Assembly: GCA_963682055.1 (NCBI GenBank)
Contig: OY821749.1
Location: forward strand, 25,675,631-25,739,630
DNA from: Primula veris
Lineage: Eukaryota > Streptophyta > Magnoliopsida > Ericales > Primulaceae
Length of the DNA: 64,000 nt
Direction: 5' to 3'
In this document: positions 33,188 through 51,000 of the stretch, piece after piece
Numbering within the stretch: position 1 is the stretch's first letter
How the letters are laid out: every line of letters starts with the position of its first letter
Position numbers and translations under genes: made by a program
The notes under the pieces: model-generated
The model's input: only the letters and a program-made list of their open reading frames with translations
The model's database searches: none
Told to the model about the DNA's origin: nothing

Positions 33188-36100
33188 CTATATTGGCGCT
33201 GACTTGTCTGCAATGGCAGTTACTTTGTTCTGTAGCTCAGGTTTGTTGGCTCCTACAAGTTTGTCAAATTGTTCCCCATCTCTGAGAAAGAAGAAGGTCG
33301 GAGTAGCTTTTATATCCAGTGATGTGCTAAATTCCTGCACCAAAAAAATCTTATTGAGATACTAAATCAAACGACTGGAGGTGTCTGATTGGCATTTTCC
33401 AGAAAATTAATAATTAATCCTGCTTCATAATTTTAAAGTGTGGTGAATCTATGAGAGGTGGCAGGGAATTTTGACACTCTTTTCAATAAATTACTTACAG
33501 TCAATTCATCAACGTCGACTGTAAGGAACATCAGAGAAGGGTATTTCTCCGAAAGCTCAACATAAAACGGGGCTATCATTCTACACGGCCCACACCACGA
33601 TGCGCTGAAGTTTGCAATTACCTGTCCAGGACAAAAATCAAGTTAAATAATTGGAAGGTCACAAAAACACAAATTTCAGAAATCTGATACAAATGAAAGG
33701 GAAAGTGGGTAATACAGAAATGAACAGTTTAAAAACTAGTAAAATTCAAAGGTTCATCTATGAGATTACGAGTCTGCCTAGTCAGCTATTACTAGTAATA
33801 ATAATTGCCTTTCATCGAGCTTATATTATCATTCTTCCCTTACAAGAATAGAGGGGTGCGTACACAATATGGTCAAATATGGTAGGCTCTGTCAACCTTT
33901 CCCTTCCATATCCTCCACGAGGGAAAGTGAACCAAAGCCAAAGAATATCACAAACCATGAAACCACTTGAACCACTAAATTATGTACAAATTGAACAAAT
34001 ACTACAATCCCCGGGCACTTAGAAACACGCATCTATGATCGTCTTACCATCCCTTGTGGTCAATATAAGTCCCTAGCTACACACAAACAAAGAAAACCTC
34101 AGGGGGGGTTTTGTTTCAAAGACCCTAGCTTAAGAAAATTACAAATACAATATCTTGGTGTAAGTTTCATGGCAGACATAACTTTTGCACCTTGTAATAT
34201 AGGAGATGACAAAAGTCGGTTAACATATGGTTACCCCTTCCCAGAATAAAGCTAAATCACATGCTCATCATCTATGATTCTATTATTTACTTTCGGGGTA
34301 TGAATTTCAAAATAATGCATGCCAAAAGAAACATTACAAGAATATCTCTAAATATTCTGATCATCTGAGGAGGTATCATGGTAAACAGTACCCAAAGTTG
34401 GTTTTAAAAGAAGCTGTTAGAAATTTTGGAAAGGTTTGCTTGAGTCTCCTAAGATAATATCAGTTTTTTTAAATGTAGCATAGACCCTCGTACTTACAAT
34501 CTTTCCTGCTTTCTTTGCTTCTGAAACCCTTTCATCCCATTTTTCTTTAGTTGTAATGAGTTGAACGTTTCCACCAGTGAACTCGACATGGTCAGAATCA
34601 TCATCATCCTTTTTGTACTGCAGTCATGGTGCAACATAAAATTCATTCCAAATGGACAAAAATCGTATAAAATTATCAAAATAAGACTACAAAGGCATAG
34701 AAAACAATTTTACAATTAATCAGGACAGGAGGACGTGTCTGTGTAAGAATACTAAGAATGAACTTAGTGATGCGAAGACCTCAAGGAGGTAGAAACATTG
34801 TTGATGCTAGTCCCCTTGAAAATTGTTGAGAAGGTGAATACCTTAAGAGATGGATTGGCGACTATGATGCTATCTAAGGTTGAGCATCTCAATCGCATTA
34901 TTTTGTCTTTCTATTTTTCGGTTCTATCCATATTCATTCCTTTAAAAATATACCTAACATGTTCAGAATCACTTATTGTGGGGGGCATAACCATTTGCCA
35001 TACAAAAACCATACTTGTATATGAGTAAAGCTATAAAACCTCACACCAGCAACAAAAGCTTACAAAGAATTTAAAGGGTTTTACATTCAGGGTTATTGGC
35101 GCCATAGGAGTGCAAAATACCTTAACAGCACTCTCAGCAACATAGGTTACAAATTAACATTAATTCAAAAGTGAGAAATTGAGCTGTACTCCGGGTCCCT
35201 ATCTGGTTCCATAACATGGTATAAAGGGAATAACCAGAAAATGGTACAGGCAAATGTGGAGAAGAATTACAAGATTGAAATATGACATGAATGCTCGAGT
35301 AAAATCAACAAGCTGTATACCTATGCAAAATTTGGACCTTTTGATGCAAGTAAAACTTTGTTTGGTTTTCAAGCAACAAAGTGCGAAAATATTGACGTTA
35401 TAAAAAAAAAATAAACAACCACAAAGCATTAAATGTTGAGTTTTCTGTCAATTTTCCAAGCCTATACATATTTGCAAAAAGAAACAAAGTTGCTTTGATA
35501 CAAATAGAGTAATGCACATACAAAATGCACAAGCTAATCTTCAGAGAGAAGATATGCAAATAGGTATCAAGCATTGTACTCAATCCAACTCCCAAGTTAA
35601 TACTTCCCTAAAAATAATGTCTACTCCCTCCGTTCCTATTTAATTGTCCATTACGAAACTACGTGCAATTTTGACCGGCCAAGAACTTGTATCAAAATTG
35701 TCGGAATGAAAATTTTCAAAAGTTGATCATATAGTTCAAATGTTAAAGTTTATGATTAGATTTTAAAAAAATTCATTTCGATAATTTTGATACAAGATAT
35801 AAGCCGGTCAAAATTGCAAGTAGTTTCGTAATGGACAATTAAATGGGAACTGAGGGAGTAATCTTACCTTCTTTCCATTGACATGTTGCAGCTCAACAAC
35901 TAAGAATTCTATGTTGGTAAGTGAAAACGAAACAAATACCATATTCCTTCCATGATATTTTGTCAGCTTTATGCTTATATTCCAGAAAAAAATATACAAC
36001 CACTACTAAAACAAAGTCCTCGGGTAATTTGGACAACAAAAACACTTCAACTAGAATAGTTGATAGAACACCAATATTCATTTCAAGGACTACAGAATTG

Positions 36101-36189
36101 ACAATGAATTTCCTTGACATCCCTATTTATTTAGAAAGAAGATTATTTTATTTATTCTAAAAGGTTACCCGACTTAAGCAATGTCCCAT
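33188..36189 (-). CDS. Thioredoxin h (h9 type), complete gene
   Basis: Exons: 36169-36189, 34498-34617, 33499-33621, 33188-33334; all introns are phase 0 with GT-AG borders; product 136 aa. It starts MGHCLSR, with Gly2 and Cys4 that in Arabidopsis TRX h9 are lipid-modified and direct membrane association and cell-to-cell movement. The acidic linker ([11 protein letters not shown]) is followed by a thioredoxin fold: active site WCGPC at residues 56-60 (Cys57 and Cys60), the DVDEL strand, and the cis-proline of ATPTF (Pro100). It should reduce disulfides, recharged by NADPH-thioredoxin reductase. Intron 1 (1.55 kb) carries a Stowaway element. The promoter, exon 1 and intron 1 lie in the right arm of the inverted duplication; exons 2-4 lie outside it, so only this copy is complete. 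Confidence 0.93.
35624..35858. mobile_element. Stowaway-like MITE in thioredoxin intron 1
   Basis: The termini CTCCCTCCGTTCC and its reversed counterpart (ends TGAGGGAG) are typical of Stowaway/Tc1-mariner MITEs, and the element is flanked by TA on both sides. The left arm has the matching empty site with a single TA at 3760-3761. It is 235 bp, with internal inverted similarity (TTTAATTGTCCATTACGAAA at the left end). Confidence 0.92.
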
Positions 36190-38715
36190 CTTGAAATGCA
36201 CCCAAAAGCTAATTATGCCGAATCCTTGGTACCCTGAATTTATATACATAAAGAGGAAAAATAAGTAAATAGGAAGGAGAGATTGAGAATGGAGATAAAA
36301 TAAGAAGTGTCCAAATGAAAACGTCGTGTTTGTAAAGAAAAACTGAAATCAAAATATAATTTGTGGAATTTGATAAAATATTAAAATGCAGTCCTTACAG
36401 ATCAAGATGAGTAAATGTCTATGATAGAAATAATACCCTGGAAAATTAAATTGTATATACCAATCAAGGTTTGCAATGTTAAGCCAATAATTTCAAAAAT
36501 ATATGATGTCAAAACTCAAACCGACCAATAGCTACACACATGTCTACTCCTGAGAACTAGAATGTCTACCTATCGCCTCAATGGATATGAAGGATCTAAA
36601 TCAGTTGTTTTCGAATCATCATGTTCTGAAAGCCCTACAAATATATACCTTACAAAACCACAAAGGCATGCTTATACTTAGACAGCTGCCTACTAAAACA
36701 TTTACCAGCCCAAACTACTGCATAGAGTTGAAAGACCTTCAGTACAATGTAATTCTATATTTCAAGTTTCGAACAAAGATTCATATCAAGCGAATTAAGA
36801 AATTTATAAGAATTGGTAGTATTCTAAACCTCATAATCCAAAACTAGATAATACCCTAGGATCATACTTGTTTGCGACACAATAGAAGCTATTATATTCC
36901 TTATACTAAGGGACTTACTTCTATGATCTATCTCGTTTAGCTGCAAAAAGCTGTCTTGCACAATTTCACCATTTTTTGGATAGTAAAATAAATTTCACCT
37001 CTGAGGTACTATTTTGCCTAATCAGGGTCCTCTAGGATGTACCTACGTATGCATGTTATATTAGTTATACCCTCTGCATAAGTTACCCCACCAAAGTACA
37101 TATTCCTCGAGGAACAAAAAGGACACATTTACAAACATTATAACTAGCATAACTCCTAATTCACATATCAAATGCGTCAAAAATTTCAAATAAATTTGAT
37201 CATCATCCAAATCTAAATCCAAAACCAGATGGTACCCAAACAAATATTCCTCACAAAACCACAAAGACTAATATTTACAATTAACTTTACTAGCATAAAT
37301 CACAATGGAAACTTAGATACACATCAGATGCAGTCATGGAGAGAATCACTACTAACAGTATTCTAATAAATCAAATCGAAAACCAGACCATATTTTCTGG
37401 GAATAAAATAGGGGTACAAAGACACCATTCCATTCTAGGCCACTTAATACCGGCTTATAAACAATATAACCAGAAAATACATAATCCTCAAGACCAACAA
37501 CTGCACACATTTACAAAGAACTGGGCTAAAGAAATTCACAATCCAAATACAAATATACATCAGAAGCAAATAAAGAAAGTCACAATCAAAACGCATGAAA
37601 TAACTAAAGAGAGTGTAATGATCAACCAAATCAAAACTAGATAGTACCCTAAAATACATATTCCTCGCCAAACCAAAAAGATCACACCTTGAAAAGACCT
37701 TGACTACGGTTATTAAAATTTCAAACATAGATACATATCCCGTGACGGAAGTCATTACTAAAACTACTAGAAATACCCAAATAAAAAACTAGACCATGTT
37801 TTTTTTTTTTTTTAAAAATAAAACTAGACCATGTTTGTTAGGGGTTAAAAGGGGTACAAAAACATAAATTTCATTGACCATGTATGGATGGATGATTAGT
37901 CAAGTTAGTACTAAGTAAGGGATTGATACCAATTTATCAAACATAACCAAAACTCATAAAAATAATAATATAATACTCGAGAACAAAAACTGCACAAATT
38001 TACAACAACAAAAAACTTGACTAGAAAAATTAACAATCCAAATACAGATAAATATCAGATGAAGAACAAAAGTAGTAAAAATATTTGCATCATCCAAAAC
38101 CCAGATAAAAACCTAAAGAAGCTCAATTATTTACCAAACAAATGATAAAAAGCTCAAATATTTGTGACCAAGAAAAGGAAAACAGTTAAACATTTTGAAA
38201 AATAAATAAATGAGAAGATACTAACTATGTCTTCAGCTGGGGTTTAATAAAACATGAATTGGTGACGAAATTGACAAAATTTTGCACAAAAAAGGTATTA
38301 AAAAAAACGAAAATGGACCTTGAATTGAGCGTAGATTAGTGAAATAAAATCTGGGTACCTGTTAGAATTCCGGATTAATATGAGTTAAGCGTTTAGATAA
38401 CCAAACAGATATGTATCTATATGTATACGATATAAATGTATAGAGAGAAGAGTTTTATTATAGTCAAACCTCTGTAATTTAATTTATGGCAATAAAACAT
38501 CAAATTGCCATAAAATCTGAAATTTCATCGGAAATCAGATATGTAAAAACAATTATACTAACGGCCAATAATTTTTTTTTTTTGTTATCATATATATATA
38601 TATATATTTTTGAGGTCATGTTATTTTTGTGTGTTATTTTTTTATTATTTTTTATTTTTAATTTTAAATTAATTTTAGTATATATATTTTTGGTTAATTA
38701 ATAATAACCGTTCGA
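36190..38715 (-). promoter_or_regulatory. Thioredoxin h upstream region (duplicated)
   Basis: About 2.5 kb upstream of the start codon is conserved between both arms. It probably contains the promoter, and possibly 5' untranslated exons. No TATA box or transcription start can be assigned with confidence. A microsatellite of TA repeats lies near 38588-38606, as at 1024-1044 in the left arm. Confidence 0.5.
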
Positions 38716-39139
38716 TTTTCAGAACGTGACACAACCAAAATAATAGTGGACTAGATTCACGATATTGCTAATTGTTCGGTGTAATTTTAAAATACACTAT
38801 TATTTAGGGTGTCTCAACCAATAATATTTTTTAGTTTTAATTTTGAATTAATTTTAGTATATATATTTTTGGGTTCATTAACATTGGTTAGGTTTTTAGT
38901 ATTTTTTAGTTTTAATTTTGAATTAATTTTATGGTAGATATTGTTGGGTTCATTAATAGATGTCATATGTGACACACCAATGGACTAGATTCACACAGTA
39001 GTATTATTCGTTCGATGTTGATTCCAAAACATTAAAACAAAAATCAACATACAAAATTTCAGATTTTTGCTGGTTGAAAAATCAAGACAGGCTGCATTGA
39101 ATTTTTAAAGGCCGTAAAAATCTCCTAAATTACACAGGT

Positions 39140-39735
39140 TTGACTATAAAAAAATATTTATTTTCACGCGAAAATCGTAATTTAAAATTACAAACCGTAA
39201 TTCTGAATTACAGTTTATATTTTATTTATTTTTTTGTAAATCTTTTTATTAAAAATCATACAAAATCTAAAAATAGTTATACTAGTTAACAAATGAATTA
39301 AAATATTTCAAAGTTAATTCTAATTTTATTTACTGGTTTTTATTACATTTTTATCTTTTACTGCTACTTTTTATAAAAAAAAATATATAGCAAAAAAAAT
39401 TGTAAAATCAATACAACATAGTTGTAAAATTAATATCTAACTTTTCCAACCATGTTTTGTTAATTTTATTATTTTTGTAGTATTTTTTTTCTAAAAAGTA
39501 GCAATAAAAGATTAAAAAAAATTAATAAAAAACAGTAAAAAAAAATTGAAATTAAAATTGAAATTTTTTTTACTCACTTTTTAAGTAGTATAAATGTTTT
39601 TGGATTTTTTATGATTTTTTTCATAAATAAAATAAAAAACAAATTAAAAGGTAAACCGTAAATCAGAATTACGGTTTGTAATTTGGATTTACGGTTTTGA
39701 TGTGAAAAAAGATTTTTTGCAGTCGAAAAATACAG
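39140..39735. mobile_element. Foldback (long inverted repeat) MITE
   Basis: Both halves are related over most of their length when one is reversed. Shared blocks are ATTACAAACCGTAATTCTGA near the ends and, further in, TTTTACTG followed by TTGCTACTTTTTATAA-like sequence. No coding capacity. It sits only in the right thioredoxin arm. Its AAACCGTA core is also the core of the hairpins at the Pack-MULE tips, so it may be a Mutator-type MITE. Exact ends and target duplication are unresolved. Confidence 0.65.
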
Positions 39736-39892
39736 CCTCTAAATTATACTACTACCAAATTTCCCTACTTCATTATTATACAACTTTTTTTGTAAAGGAT
39801 ACAATAAAAATAAAGATACCTTTTTAAGTTTTTAACCATGGTTGTTTTACAAAGTTAATATTTATAATCATTAAAAATAATGAAAAAGATTG

Positions 39893-42346
39893 GGGCATCC
39901 TTCTAAACAAAGTATGTCTCTACTGAATAAAGAACTCTATTTGAAGAATAAAATGGAAATATATTATTGTGATATATGTCATTTTGCTAAACAACACAGA
40001 TTACATTTTCCATCTAATAGTATTCATTATAATGCCATCTTTCATATTGTGCATATGGATATTTGAAACCTTATTATAAAACTACCGTGGAAAATTACTC
40101 TTATTTTCTTATTGTGGTTCATGATTTTTCAAGATATACTTTTGGGTGTTATTAATGAGAAATAAATCATAAGTATCTACTCTTGTGCATAGATTCTATG
40201 AGATGGTGTTAACTCAATTTAATAAAAAGATAAGAATTCTAAGATGTGATAATGGACCAGAGTTCAATCTTTTATCTTTTTATATCGATAAATGAATAAT
40301 ACATCAAACTTCATGTGTAGATACACCACAATAAAATGGTGTAGTTGAAAAAAAAACATCAAGATATATTAAACAAAGCTAGAGATTTTAGGTTTCAAGC
40401 AAATTTACCTTCAGTTTTTAGAGAGACTGTGTGTTAGCAGCGGCACATGCTATTAATAGAATTCCCACCCCTCTGTTAAATGGGAAATGTCCTTTTGAAG
40501 TATTGAGTAGTATTCCACCAGCATATGCTCACTTGAGAGTGCTAGGTTGTTTGTTTTATGCTACTATTCTGACAAGAGATAGAAAAAAACTTGATAGTAG
40601 AGAAACAAAATGTATTTTTTCGGGGTATGCTTTTGGCTCAAAAAGTTACAAGTTGTTGAATTTGGTAACTAGAGAGTCTTTTATTTCCAGAGATGTGATA
40701 TTTTATGAAGATGTCTCCCTATGCTATGTCACAAAGAAAATACACCAATGTTTACCTCTCATACAGAAATACATGAGGATTTTTCAAATGACTTGGTTGA
40801 TCCGCATGCACAGTTAGATGAGAATATACCATCTTCTTCTACTAATGGTGATAGTCCTATTGAAGAAAGTGACAATGGATATGCTCTTGTCGAAGAAAGT
40901 ACAGATCATATGCCTACTGATGAAGTACCAGTGGTGATTTCTAGACGTTCTGAAAGAGTGAGGAAAATGTCATGTACCTTGAAATTTTTTCAATGTCCTA
41001 CGTTGTTTAACTCTGATGTTGTAAATGTTAGCACACATCACCCTCTAAAATATCACATTTCTTAGGGTAAATTATGGTTTAGTAACCTGAGTTTTGGCCA
41101 ATTTTAAGTTTTTGCAATTTCGGTTTTGTGACCTATTAGGTTTAGAAATAGCTAGATCAGAAAGTGGTATTTCTCTCTGTCAAAGAAAGTTTACTTTGGA
41201 TTTACTTGAAGAAGCTGGTCTGTTAGGGTGTAAACCAGTTGATTTCCACATGGACACAAAGTTGAGATTGAGTAAAGATGATGAAAACCAATTGCATAAT
41301 GTTGAACCCTATAGAAAAATGGTAGGCAAGTTACTATATTTGACTATAACTATGCCAGATATAGCCTATGATGTGGGATGTTTAAGCCAGTTTGTGAGTA
41401 GACCTTGTCAAAGTCATTTTGATGCAGCCTTAAGAGTGATTAGATATCACAAGAAAGGGCTAGCTCGGTGTCTTTTTTCCCCTAGTAAGAATGATTTAAT
41501 ACTCAAGGGTTTTTGTGATTCAGACTGAGCATTTTGTGTAGATACTACACGCTCTATTTCTGGTTATTGTGTCTTCCTTGGTGATTCTCTAGTGGCATGG
41601 AAGAGTAAAAAGCAGAATGTGGTCTCAAGAAACTCTGGAGAAGCAGGGTATAGAGTCGTGGCATTGGCTAGTTGTGAGTTTGTTTGGATGAGACAGTTGG
41701 TATCTGATTTGGGTGTTAATTTGGTCATGCCAGGGATCTTGTTTAATGATAGTCAATCAGCTCTTACATTGGGTGCTAAGCTTGTTCATCATGGTTGTAC
41801 CAAGCATGTGGAAATTGACAGTCACTTTATAAGAAAAAAACTTGCTCAAGGGCTTTTGCATCTACTTCAGGTTTATACTTCTCACACCAGGATGCTGACT
41901 TGTTTACTAAGCCATTGGGTGCACAACAATTTCACTCTCTATTCTTCAAGTTAGGTGTACTTCTAACCAGGATGCTGATTTGTTTACTTAGCCATTGGTA
42001 CTTTCTATTGTTCAAGTTGGGTGTACTTGATCTGTACACTCCCCCTTAAGAAGGTGTATTGAAGTAATAGATGATTTCTGGTTGAAAGTGTTACTTCTGT
42101 AATATTGAACTTAGTTTGTCATAGTTATAATAGGGTCTACTGTTACTGTTATGTTTTCTAATAATGGTATTGTTTATGTAAATATTATGAGAGTCAGTTA
42201 GAGACAGCTATGTGGCAGCTGTTGATTGGCTCACTGTAATCACAGCTCGTCCAATAGTGATAAATATATGTAACTATCATTTTTCTACAGTTAATAAGAA
42301 TATTCGGTTTATGAGCTAAACCTCGATTTCTCTCTCTAGATTTACA
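39893..42346 (+). mobile_element. Truncated and mutated Ty1/copia retrotransposon
   Basis: Order of remains: zinc-binding GAG-pre-integrase motif (GHPSKQS, then CDICHFAKQH) from 39893; degenerate integrase core with stops (RCDNGPEFN near 40236); integrase C-terminal region (AINRIPTPLLNGKCPFE) at 40431-40817; C-terminal reverse transcriptase (LGLEIARSESG to KGFCDSD) at 41140-41525; RNase H (NSGEAGYR, NDSQSALTL, HVEIDSHFIR) at 41592-41900. GAG, protease, the 5' LTR and most of the reverse transcriptase are missing. A TGA at 41526-41528 replaces the Trp codon expected after CDSD. A candidate 3' LTR spans about 42055-42346 (TGTATTGAAG to TTTACA). This is a dead, 5'-truncated copy. Confidence 0.85.
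42055..42346 (+). repeat. Candidate copia 3' LTR
   Basis: It follows the RNase H region and starts with TG in a context typical of copia LTRs (GTGTATTGAAG). The end is placed at the CA of TAGATTTACA. No second LTR is in the window to confirm the borders. Confidence 0.5.
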
Positions 42347-43808
42347 TATTTCTCAGTTTGCATCCGATAAAGCGGATATTATCTTAAGTATTAAGAGACG
42401 ACAGATATATGATAATCAATATTTTATTCCGAAACCAGAATTTTTAACCTCAAGATATGGATTTGTTTGAGAAACCAACTTGGAAATTATCGTGATTCAT
42501 AATGTATAATGTTTTCATATTTATGGTAACTGTATTTCATGTGGCGTAAAATCTTGCATAATGCTAAAGAATAATACAACCACATTGCACGTAAAACTAG
42601 ACTTTTTAAAAGTAAAAGGGTTGCAAAAAATTAAGCAAGTCTCTAAAAGTGTTGTAAATTTGAATTCTCCAACATTGTACAGTAATCAATATTGATGGAC
42701 TGTTTTAAACATGTTTGATATGCTTTTGAAATAAGAAAGTAACGTTTGACACAACATTGACCAATTGATAGTCGTAAACAAAGTTTGGTTTTTGGTAGCG
42801 ATAAAGTCGAGTGGCACGAAATTTCCCAACATAAAGAACTAAATTCTTCTTTGCTCCTAGTGCAGCAGGCTCATTATATATACTGCATTACATATATATT
42901 TGAGAGTCAATTGAGTTATCCAATTGTTTACCTTATAGTACGAGACGTGCAGTTGGACTTATATTAAAACAAACAATAACTTTATGTGAAAGTAACTTGA
43001 AGTAAAAACATAACTTTCAAATTACTCTCCCTATGAAGATTTTTGAACTTGGTAAAACTAAAAACCATTCCATTTTAAGTAAAAAGACAGCTAAAATTAA
43101 TCAAAATATATTGCAATACTAATCACAAACAGACACAGATAACATCGAAACTCATTGAATATTAGTTAAACAAAGGCTATACAGCACAAAGACCAACATA
43201 TAAAAAAATATGACAGTTTCCGACTACAGTATTACAGAGTAACATATAATATCCCGGCATACTGGTATTACATTATACGACTCTAGTAATTTAACTAGTA
43301 ATTGTTTTGTCACACTGAGTCTTGTCTTTATAACCACTAAAATCAACATTTTTTTGTACAGTTGTATTGAAATTGTTTGAGCAATTTAAAACTGAGTTTA
43401 TTTAAACAGCTTGAAGAAAAATCTTATCTCTAACTCAGAAACCGGAATCGAGAACAATGTAACCACATCAGCACAATCTTATTCGATGTTCGGCGCTAAC
43501 AGAAAAAGGCATAACATTTCATACAAAACATGGGTAGTGCAAATTATAAATAAACTGAAACAATATAGAGTACTTCAATTTCTTTGCACCACCATAGATA
43601 GGGCATAAAAAAAGCACATTACATAACAAAGTAGTAGTACTGTCCAAAAATCTTTTCTTTTCCCCACCTTTAGTTTAACCACAAACATAATACCTTATAT
43701 TACAGACAAATGAATCCACCCAAGCAAACTGTAATTGAAAACCAAACAAACTGTTATACAAACCACCAAGAAATCGATATTTCTGAGAGGTACAACTTGA
43801 TTTTGTCA
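42347..43808. other. Intergenic DNA downstream of the E2 gene
   Basis: No gene or element recognised. The right end probably includes the 3' untranslated region of the ubiquitin-conjugating enzyme gene, which ends at 43809. Confidence 0.45.
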
Positions 43809-48067
<4,259 letters not shown>

Positions 48068-51000
48068 TTTTGTCCTTTTCTTTCTACAAAAATCGGAACC
48101 CATAAATAAATCACAAAAACCCATGCTTGCACCACAGAGACACTTCACAGACACAATCAGCCAGAGGAGTAAATATATTGGTAACCATACAGTGCCAGTG
48201 TGCCACAACACCCCTAAAAATTATCAAAAAATAAAAATTCTATAAATATTTTTGTTTGGCAATTGGTTTGTAAAACAATAGTTTTCTTGGAAATCCACAT
48301 AGTTCTTATAACTTTGTATTTGTAACCACACAGTGCACAATAGCCCCAAAATTATCATAAACATTCTATAAATATTTTTGTTCGACACATTTTTTTTCCC
48401 TAAAAAAGAATAGTTCTTTTGGCAATCTACAAAGTTCTTATAACTGGGTTTTATTCTATAAGTGAATTTCACCACCCTTATTTACGACTCCCGGGTTTCT
48501 CCGACACCCCCATAATTACAAAGAGAACTATATTATTTTCATGTGTTTTTTTTTTTACTATAGTTTCATTTAGGTAGTTATTTGGCACTCCAAATACTGG
48601 TTTAATTTTTATGAGTAAATTTAATTCAACATCATATACGATTATAAGCTTATAAGCTTAGCTAAAGCAATAAATTCGATAAAATACTACTAATAGATCA
48701 CAAGAATATATAGGAACGGATATTTACAGTAATATAAAAATATAACACATGAATAAAAATAATAATTACCAGATGATTAAGAACAAACTGGTCCACAGAC
48801 AAAGCTCCTATGCTCTCACTCTCTCTCTCTCTCTCTCTAAATCTCCCTGGTTGATTAAAAAAACTTTTATATGGTTTATAATTTGGTCAATGTACTTTTA
48901 TAATATCTTAATCCACTCACAAGTCATTAACTTCTGAAGTGAGAAGTTTAGTTTAGCTTATACACTGTAGTTTTAAAAATTTACGTGAAAGGGGTAATAG
49001 AAAACGAAATTCAGAAAATGAAAAACATGATTTTTTTAGTTTCTCGATACTTATACTTAGCCCAAAAGGTTATCATAGTACTCGAATAGATTTTAATGGT
49101 TTATATGTGAATATGCAAAATATGCTTGCTTAGCTTAATTGGATGATGAACTTTATGGGGTTAAAGCTTGCTTTCACTTTTAGACTTTCAGTTATCGCTC
49201 ATATGTTTTTCTTAAAATAAAACTAGTGCATGGGTTTTCACGGTCGACCGAAGAGAACGATATGTGAAATGGAAACGTGAAATGGAAACGTGAAATGCAA
49301 TATGTTTTTTTAAGAATTCATATGTAGCGTAATAAAAAATGAAAATTATAAATAAGATACTAGATATGTAACGTGAAATGCAGTATATTTTTTAAAAAAA
49401 TTATACATTTTGATAGTTCTTGTCAAATCTTCAAATAATTGTTGGACTTAACCGGTCATGCCTTATTCAGCGCCTAAAACTTGCAATCTTGACACATGAA
49501 AGCACTTAAAAATATCGAACTCATTTTCACTCTAAATATCAAAATGACATATCAAGTGATTCCAAACATTTAAATATGTAATTTATGAGTAAATGTCAAC
49601 ACACATAACATTTAAAAAACTAAAAAAAGCCAAAGATGACCGTCTAATTTAAGTTAGATGTACAACAAAAAAATAGATCACCCATCACCGTAACAATGAA
49701 TCTAAAATGAGCAACAAACTCTAGTATAACGTCGTCAAATACCATATTCGCTTAAATAAACATTGTACTACGTCACTTACAAACGTAGAAACTATAATAA
49801 ATACTCAACAAATTTAACATTTTATTTTCTGATTTATATATATATATATATGTATACGGTATTTATTTAATATTACATAATTGAAATACACTGTTGTATT
49901 TAATTCCACCCTTTAGAAAAACAATTAAACCAAAATAAATAATATTTTTTTCTTCAATTGACACCTACTTTTACTAGTAAGTAAAATACTGCTACTATTT
50001 ATTTTATGATTTACTAGAGGCCTTGTTTGGTTGGCACCTACTTTTACTTATTTCTACTTTTACTTTTACTTATTAAGAATGTTGTTTGGTTGTTATTTTT
50101 AAGTTTACTTTTATCAAAAGTAAACCATTAAGTATATTTTTGGCATATTTTACTTTTACTTATATTTAGTTTGTTTGGATGTCATCTCATAAGTATACTT
50201 TTGGTGAAAAGTAAATGTCTATAAGTAGACTTTTAAAAGTAAGTTTGATGATACTTTTAGTAGTAAGTAAAATACTGCTTGCTACTGTTTACTTATATTT
50301 AATCGTGCCTCACGCGTTGCGTGTGCGGCGCGTAATGCAATAAAAATATAGAAAATAGGTATACTTATGATATAAATACGTGGATAATACCAAAAAAAAA
50401 ACATAGTTTAAAATTTAAAAGAATGTTTGGTTGTTAAGGAGAAATAAATAGTTTTATTAGTTTTTACTTTTTATATTTTTATGAAAATATGATATTATTG
50501 TAATTAACATAAAGGTATATGAGTATTTTTGGAAAAAAATGGCTAAATTGAGCATACTCATTTGACTTGGATTGGCTTATTATAATAGAATTATGATAAA
50601 ACTATTTCACTATTGAATCCAACTTGTTGAATCTGAATGTACAAAATCTGTTATACTACTCAAGTTTTCATAACCAGATTAAAACTTAATCTGAATGTGC
50701 TTTTAAAGTACAGTTCAAAACCTAGTTCCTATCATCATTATATTTTTCTAATTTTGTATTTTTTAATCTTTAAATAATGAAATGTTTTTTTTGGTAGTTA
50801 ATTATTTTGCTTTATTCTATTAATCGAAATAAACAATTCATTTTCACTCAAAAAGTAAAATTAAACATATTTTACCAAACAACATTTTTAATAAAAAGTA
50901 TACTTTTACGTTACTTACTAAAAAGTAAACATAAAAAATATAATTTTCAACCCACTTACAAAAAGTATATTTTTGAACATAAAAGACGCGACCAAACGAT

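Larger units (their letters stand above)
34652..39790 (-). repeat. Right arm of the large thioredoxin inverted duplication
   Basis: Reverse-complement counterpart of 469-4731, starting 35 bp upstream of thioredoxin exon 2. Extra DNA relative to the left arm: the Stowaway element (35624-35858) and about 1 kb at 38720-39755 that includes a foldback element. The outermost recognisable homology is a ~40 bp block containing CTACTTCATTATTATAC. Confidence 0.85.

Noticed and set aside
469..39790. Assembly artefact as the source of the inverted arms
   Set aside because: The arms differ by a precise MITE insertion with empty site, by a foldback insertion and by a promoter duplication, which mirrored assembly errors would not produce. 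Long-read support is still desirable.
39893..41954. Intact copia polyprotein
   Set aside because: There are several in-frame stops, most of the reverse transcriptase is missing, and GAG and the 5' LTR are absent.
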